NCBI GenBank assembly: GCA_019314085.1
Contig: JAFCZZ010000063.1
Location: 1 to 8,064, forward strand
Direction: 5' to 3'
DNA: 8,064 bases
Source: Deltaproteobacteria bacterium
Lineage (GTDB): Bacteria; Desulfobacterota; Syntrophia; Syntrophales; UBA2210
Under the pieces are notes generated by a model. It searched no databases, was not told where the DNA came from, and worked only from the letters and a program-made list of their open reading frames with translations. The position numbers and the translations under genes were made by a program. Below, in pieces: positions 5,026 to 8,064 of the stretch (the first letter of the stretch is position 1; every line of letters starts with the position of its first letter).

Positions 5026-5874
5026 ATGGTTCACGATGATTTTTACAAATTCCGGGGTGCCGATAAGTACATTCTGGATGATGAGCTGGCCGAGATCGTC
5101 AATGTCTCAATGGCCTTGGAGATGCCGCTCCTCCTCAAAGGGGAGCCGGGAACGGGGAAGACCATGCTGGCCTACGCCATCGCGGAGAGCCTCAACATGC
5201 CCCTGATTATCCTGAATGTGAAATCGAGCATGAAGCTGGTCGACGCACTCTATCAGTACGACACCCTGACGCGGCTCAACGACAGCCGCTTCAGTGACTC
5301 CAGCAGGGATGTCAGCAATATCGAAGAGTATATCAAGATGGGAAAGATCGGACAGGCCTTTGTCTCTGACACCAGGGTCGTCCTGCTGATCGACGAAATC
5401 GACAAGGCCGACACGGATTTCCAGGACGATATGCTTGACGTCCTGGATCAGATGGAATTTGATATTATGGAGATAGACAAGACCATCTCCGCGAAAAACC
5501 GTCCCGTTATCATCATTACCTCTAACGCGAAGAAGGATCTCTCCGATCCCTTTCTCGGGCGCTGTAATTTTCACCACATCGCCTTTCCGGGGGAGGATGT
5601 CATGCACAGAATCATAGGGGTTCACTTCCCCGATCTGAAAAGGGAGATCACGGATGCCTGTATCAGGACCTTCTACGGCCTGAGGAAGCTGGAGGGCATA
5701 GAGAAAAAACCCGCCACCAGGGAGTTGATCAACTGGATACGGGCCCTGAAGGCCGACCCCGATTTCAAGCTGTCGCTCCTCGAGCAGGGGGATGTGCCGT
5801 ACCTGGGCGTTTTGTATAAGAAGAGCCCGGACCTGAAGGTGGCAAGCAACGCCATTGGTAAAAGTCGTCAATAA
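5026..5874 (+). CDS. MoxR-type AAA+ ATPase
   Basis: This 282-residue protein is a MoxR-family AAA+ ATPase, a ring-forming chaperone that usually acts with a VWA-domain partner to insert cofactors or assemble complexes in the cytoplasm. Visible motifs are Walker A GEPGTGKT (39-46), Walker B VVLLIDEIDKAD (118-129), and sensor 1 IIITSNAKKDLSDPFLGRC (162-180), whose arginine is a candidate finger. The lid region begins around KPATRELINWIRAL. Length fits the family. Between Walker A and B is a longer insertion, NDSRFSDSSRDVSNIEEYIK, common in this MoxR branch. The ATG at 5026 is preferred because AAGGG (5012-5016) is 9 nt away; a TTG at 5017 would have no spacer. The VWA gene follows 36 bp later on the same strand, supporting co-expression. 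The client of the pair cannot be deduced; the nearby radical SAM protein is a possible but unproven candidate. Confidence 0.93.
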   Translation: MVHDDFYKFRGADKYILDDELAEIVNVSMALEMPLLLKGEPGTGKTMLAYAIAESLNMPLIILNVKSSMKLVDALYQYDTLTRLNDSRFSDSSRDVSNIEEYIKMGKIGQAFVSDTRVVLLIDEIDKADTDFQDDMLDVLDQMEFDIMEIDKTISAKNRPVIIITSNAKKDLSDPFLGRCNFHHIAFPGEDVMHRIIGVHFPDLKREITDACIRTFYGLRKLEGIEKKPATRELINWIRALKADPDFKLSLLEQGDVPYLGVLYKKSPDLKVASNAIGKSRQ

Positions 5875-5910
5875 GGGTCGCCGGACGGCAGACCCACAGG
5901 AGTGAGGATC

Positions 5911-7104
5911 GTGTTTGTCAGTTTCTTCTACAGCCTCAGGGATCGGGGGATCCCGGTAACCCCCACCTCTTTTCTCAGGCTCCAGCGGGCCCTGCGGCTG
6001 GGGGTCATCCGCTCCCTGAACAACTTTTATGTCGTTGCCCGGTCCCTCCTGGTCAAGAGTGAGCGGTGGTTCGATATATACGATCAGGTCTTCGCGCACC
6101 ACTTCGAAGGGGTGGAACTCCCCGATCCCGACGAGATAGAACTGAGCGAGATGGCGAAGCTGCTCCTGGATGAGTGGCTGAAAAATCCGGAGGGGGTCGC
6201 CGCCGCCCTCGGCGTCAACGAGGAGGACCTGAAGAAACTGACCCCCGAAGAGTTGGAGCAGTACTTCCTCGATCGTCTCAAGGACCAGACCGAGGCCCAC
6301 CACGGCGGAAGCAAGTGGATCGGCACCGGCGGGACCTCGCCCGTGGGGCACTCCGGGGTTCACCCCGGGGGGATGCGTGTCGGGGGTGTCTCGCAGAACA
6401 AATCGGCAACCAAGGTTGCACTTGACCGCCGCTACCGTGATTATTCCCAGGAAGGCCCCCTGACCCAGTCACAGATGGGGGAGGCGTTGAAGAAGCTCCG
6501 CCGGATGGTGCCCGCCGGGCCTCTGGACGTGGTCAACGTGGACAAGACGATTTATAAGACCATGAAGAATGCCGGCGAGATAGAGATCATCTTCGACCGC
6601 CGCCTTTCGGACCGGCTGAAGGTCATTCTGATGATCGACAACGGCGGCTGGTCCATGGACCCCTATATTCCCCTGGTGCAGACACTCTTCGATTACGCGA
6701 GGAACCAGTTCAAGGACCTCAAGACCTACTTCTTTCACAACACCATCTACGACCGGGTCTGGGCTGATGCCGCCCGGTACCGCAACTCGGAGCTGCTCAC
6801 GGACTTCACCAAGAGAGATCCCGATACGAGGATCGTTATCGTGGGGGATGCCAGCATGGCCCCCTACGAACTGATGAATGAGGGGGGATCGATCTATTTC
6901 GGGGAGCGGGCGAGGAAGGCCAGCATGGAAAACCTCCAGTTTCTCTCCCAGACCTTTCGCCACTGCGTCTGGCTGAATCCGACTCCCCGGTACGAATGGT
7001 CGGGTACCTGGACCATCGATCAGATCCGGAGGATATTCCCCATGTTCGAGCTGACCCTCGACGGACTTGACGGTGCCGTGAGCCATCTGATATCGCGCAA
7101 TTAA
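5911..7104 (+). CDS. VWA-domain protein, CoxE-like, partner of MoxR
   Basis: This 397-residue protein has an N-terminal helical region beginning MFVSFFYSLRDRGIPVTP that is typical of CoxE-like/VWA proteins. It includes an acidic segment (about 68-128) and a Gly-rich linker, HHGGSKWIGTGGTSPVGHSG (about 130-149). A C-terminal von Willebrand A domain follows from about residue 235. The metal-site (MIDAS) segment reads MIDNGGWSMDPYI, with the first Asp at 243. The usual D-x-S-x-S is replaced by D-N-G-G-W-S, so Mg2+ binding may be altered. Later motifs are FHNTIYDRVW and IVIVGDASMAPYEL. VWA proteins next to MoxR ATPases act as adaptors that link the ring to its client, for example CoxD/CoxE for CO dehydrogenase maturation. 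The GTG at 5911 is chosen because AGGAG (5898-5902) is 8 nt upstream; a GTG at 5902 overlaps that site. The gene ends 14 bp before the end of the convergent glnQ-type gene, with no terminator between. Confidence 0.88.
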   Translation: MFVSFFYSLRDRGIPVTPTSFLRLQRALRLGVIRSLNNFYVVARSLLVKSERWFDIYDQVFAHHFEGVELPDPDEIELSEMAKLLLDEWLKNPEGVAAALGVNEEDLKKLTPEELEQYFLDRLKDQTEAHHGGSKWIGTGGTSPVGHSGVHPGGMRVGGVSQNKSATKVALDRRYRDYSQEGPLTQSQMGEALKKLRRMVPAGPLDVVNVDKTIYKTMKNAGEIEIIFDRRLSDRLKVILMIDNGGWSMDPYIPLVQTLFDYARNQFKDLKTYFFHNTIYDRVWADAARYRNSELLTDFTKRDPDTRIVIVGDASMAPYELMNEGGSIYFGERARKASMENLQFLSQTFRHCVWLNPTPRYEWSGTWTIDQIRRIFPMFELTLDGLDGAVSHLISRN

Positions 7105-7118
7105 TTAATCCGAAGAGA

Positions 7119-7865
7119 CTACAGAATCTGATTGAGAAACAACTTGGTACGTTCCTGGGTGGGATTCTTGAAGAAGTGCTCGGGTGTGCCCTCCTCTATG
7201 ATCGCCCCGTAGTCCATGAATATGACCCGGTCCGCCACCTCACGGGCGAAGCCCATCTCGTGCGTGACCACGATCATGGTGATTCCCTCCTTCGCCAGCT
7301 TGATCATGACGTCGAGGACCTCGCCGATCATTTCTGGATCCAGCGCCGATGTGGGCTCGTCGAAGAGCATGATCTTGGGTTTCATCGCCAGCGCCCGCGC
7401 GATGGCGACGCGCTGCTGCTGCCCCCCGGAGAGCTTGTCGGGATACTCATTCACCTTTTCAATAATACCCACCTTGTTGAGGAGTTCCCTGGATATCTCC
7501 GACGCCTCCTTTTTGGAGCGTTTGCGCACGACAATCTGAGCGAGGTTGACATTGTCCAGGACGGTCTTGTGGGGGAAGACATTGAAGGACTGGAAGACCA
7601 TCCCGATCTCTTCGCGGACCTTGTTGATGTTCGTGTCGGGATCGCTGATATCGATCCCGTCGACGACGATGCGGCCGTGGTCTATCTGTTCGAGCTGGTT
7701 GATGGAGCGCAACAGCGTGCTCTTGCCGGAGCCGCTCGGCCCGATGAGGACCAGCTTTTCGCCGTCGTGTATGTCCAGCGACACGTTGTCCAGGGCCTTC
7801 AGCTGTCCGAAGTACTTGTACACCTCTCGCATCTCGACCATGACGGAATTATTGTCTGTTGGCAT
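7119..7865 (-). CDS. glnQ: Polar amino-acid ABC transporter ATP-binding protein (GlnQ/HisP type)
   Basis: This 248-residue protein is a complete ABC ATPase of the polar amino-acid uptake class; it powers import through a membrane permease at the cytoplasmic face. It shows the A-loop tyrosine/Phe region [11 protein letters not shown] (15-25), Walker [10 protein letters not shown] (42-50), the Q-loop [11 protein letters not shown] (89-99, Q92), signature LSGGQQQR (145-152), Walker B IMLFDEP (165-171, E170), D-loop SALD and H-loop THEMGFA (H202). NVFPH and the overall length are typical of the GlnQ/HisP subfamily. The ATG at 7865 has GGAGG (7879-7875) 9 nt upstream and overlaps the end of the permease gene by 17 bp, so translation is coupled. 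The gene symbol reflects the subfamily; the real amino acid (glutamine, other polar, or general) is not known. It converges on the VWA gene. Confidence 0.92.
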   Translation of the reverse strand: MPTDNNSVMVEMREVYKYFGQLKALDNVSLDIHDGEKLVLIGPSGSGKSTLLRSINQLEQIDHGRIVVDGIDISDPDTNINKVREEIGMVFQSFNVFPHKTVLDNVNLAQIVVRKRSKKEASEISRELLNKVGIIEKVNEYPDKLSGGQQQRVAIARALAMKPKIMLFDEPTSALDPEMIGEVLDVMIKLAKEGITMIVVTHEMGFAREVADRVIFMDYGAIIEEGTPEHFFKNPTQERTKLFLNQIL

Positions 7866-8064
7866 CGACCCTGTCCTCCATGATGCTGATAAGTTTTGAC
7901 AGAAAGAGCGTGATAATCAGATAGACGAGAGCGACCATTGTATAGGTTTCAAAGTAGTTGAACGATTCGGCGGCAAATTCTCGCCCCCTTCTCAGAAGAT
8001 CGGATACGGCAAGGATGGAGACCAGGGACGAATCCTTCAGGAGCGCGACAAACTCGTTGCCGAT
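7849..8064 (-). CDS. Polar amino-acid ABC transporter permease, C-terminal part (runs off right edge)
   Basis: The last 71 codons of a HisM/GlnP-family permease are visible. They begin inside the conserved loop [20 protein letters not shown], which contacts the ATPase, and continue with [10 protein letters not shown] final hydrophobic segment [20 protein letters not shown] follows, then a short charged cytoplasmic tail ending at TAA (7851-7849). The stop lies 17 bp inside the downstream ATPase gene, marking one operon. A periplasmic binding protein gene probably lies further upstream, outside the window (inference). It looks intact as far as visible. Confidence 0.9.
   Translation of the reverse strand: MGNEFVALLKDSSLVSILAVSDLLRRGREFAAESFNYFETYTMVALVYLIITLFLSKLISIMEDRVDANRQ

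Noticed and set aside
5107..6363. Long open frame on the minus strand (418 codons)
   Set aside because: It is antisense to the MoxR and VWA genes, whose products are clearly recognisable; its translation is rich in Gly, Pro, Val and Asp with no family pattern. High GC explains the lack of stops.
7176..7883. 235-codon plus-strand frame
   Set aside because: Antisense to the GlnQ-type ATPase, which has all ABC motifs; rich in His, Asp and Leu, as such shadows typically are.

Overview
The window looks like a chromosomal piece of an anaerobic bacterium, most likely a Desulfobacterota/deltaproteobacterium-type sulfate reducer or syntroph. This is inferred from gene content: a tungsten aldehyde:ferredoxin oxidoreductase family protein, a class III CoA-transferase, a DsrE-type sulfur-relay protein, a haloalkane dehalogenase remnant, a family-specific radical SAM protein and a MoxR/VWA pair. 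No marker gene fixes the taxon. The left half is more AT-rich, especially between genes; from about 3790 onward the DNA is clearly GC-rich.

Left region (1-2032): an oxidoreductase of the AOR family runs leftwards off the window, diverging from a CaiB/BaiF-type CoA-transferase on the + strand. The ~360-bp gap between them holds a plausible promoter for each gene and three stacked inverted repeats, which suggests shared control. The AOR N-terminus appears to lack about 26 residues compared with the family.

Middle region (2033-3970): after a Rho-independent terminator comes an intact DsrE-like gene. It is followed at once by the first ~45 codons of a haloalkane dehalogenase gene with its own ribosome binding site. 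That gene is cut off where it meets, tail to tail, a membrane-anchored Cache-domain sensor gene on the - strand. The sensor is itself broken: an in-frame TAG lies just after its transmembrane segment, and its C-terminal half is gone. This looks like a rearrangement junction that destroyed two genes. The next ~630 bp hold no recognisable gene, but do hold a strong hairpin, a short tandem repeat and a GC-rich dyad cluster.

Right region (3971-8064): a radical SAM protein of unknown substrate is followed by a promoter and a two-gene MoxR AAA+ ATPase / VWA-domain (CoxE-like) unit, typical of metal-cofactor or complex-maturation chaperone pairs. Converging on it from the right edge is a polar amino-acid ABC transporter operon: the 3' end of the permease gene and a complete GlnQ-type ATPase gene, overlapping by 17 bp.

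I found no CRISPR array, tRNA, rRNA or intact transposase. The most unusual parts are the double-pseudogene junction, the amber codon in the sensor gene, the shortened AOR N-terminus, and the structured but gene-less 3340-3970 segment.
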